Source of the DNA: 2-02-FULL-55-14 sp964473365
GTDB lineage: Bacteria; Bacteroidota; Ignavibacteria; UBA10030
Reading direction: 5' to 3'
DNA: 5,682 nt
Assembly: GCA_964473365.1 (NCBI GenBank)
Contig: CAYYOV010000093.1
Coordinates: forward strand, 1 to 5,682
Each line of letters opens with the position of its first letter. The first letter of the stretch is position 1. Shown here piece by piece: positions 5,628-5,682 of this stretch. Below the pieces are notes generated by a model, which worked only from the letters and a program-made list of their open reading frames with translations, made no database searches and was not told the origin of the DNA. Made by a program: the position numbers and the translations under genes.

Positions 5628-5682
5628 ATGCCACTTCGCAAGAAGACCATCCTGATCGTCGACGATGAAGAGTCGATCCGTC
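5628..5682 (+). CDS. N-terminus of a CheY-like response regulator (partial)
   Basis: The frame starts MPLRKKTILIVDDEESIR and continues past the window. A short basic leader, a hydrophobic strand (TILIV) and the acidic pair Asp12-Asp13 followed by EES are the classic first strand and acidic pocket of a receiver domain, which is phosphorylated by a histidine kinase at a later aspartate not in view. The output domain is beyond the edge, so whether it is an NtrC-type activator, a hybrid or a stand-alone receiver cannot be told. No strong ribosome site precedes the ATG. A TTG at 5595 in the same frame is an alternative start. It is divergent from the lipid-type operon, which makes local regulation possible but unproven. 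Confidence 0.8.
   Translation, partial: MPLRKKTILIVDDEESIR

Noticed and set aside
1..5682. CRISPR array, tRNA, rRNA, insertion sequence or phage genes
   Set aside because: I saw no regularly spaced direct repeats, no cloverleaf with typical conserved arms, and no transposase or integrase motifs in the window.

Overview
The window looks like a stretch of chromosome from a GC-rich Gram-negative bacterium. The coding strand is dense and GC-rich, start codons have clear AGGAGG-type ribosome sites, and one product has an export signal typical of the periplasm. The gene style would suit Nitrospirota or a proteobacterium, but nothing in the sequence fixes the taxon and I treat this as a weak guess.

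Layout: (1) positions 2-73 are the last 23 codons of an unidentified plus-strand gene. (2) 74-299 is a convergent intergenic gap with a purine-rich tract and a strong 18-bp hairpin (206-245) that probably ends transcription from both sides. (3) 300-5339 is one compact minus-strand operon of six genes. In transcription order these are a 37-residue single-span membrane protein (5226-5339), an exported DUF3108-type protein (4399-5229), two extended SDR (NAD(P)-binding epimerase/dehydratase/reductase) proteins (3350-4402 and 2367-3353), an AUR1/inositol-phosphorylceramide-synthase-like PAP2 membrane transferase (1426-2391) and a GNAT-fold acyltransferase-like protein (300-1424). Adjacent genes overlap by 4, 4, 4 and 25 nt, and the last two are 1 nt apart, so translational coupling is likely throughout. 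(4) 5340-5627 is a divergent promoter region with a perfect TTGACA -35 box facing the operon. (5) 5628 onward is the start of a plus-strand CheY-like response regulator, cut by the window edge.

Working hypothesis (inference): the operon builds and modifies a ceramide-like or other unusual membrane lipid. The GNAT-like protein would be the N-acyltransferase (bacterial ceramide synthase type), one SDR the 3-oxo reductase (CerR type), the PAP2 protein the enzyme that puts a phospho-head group on the lipid, and the DUF3108 and small membrane proteins accessory envelope factors. Serine palmitoyltransferase, the committed enzyme, is not in the window, so the assignment rests on the combination of families and is not proven.
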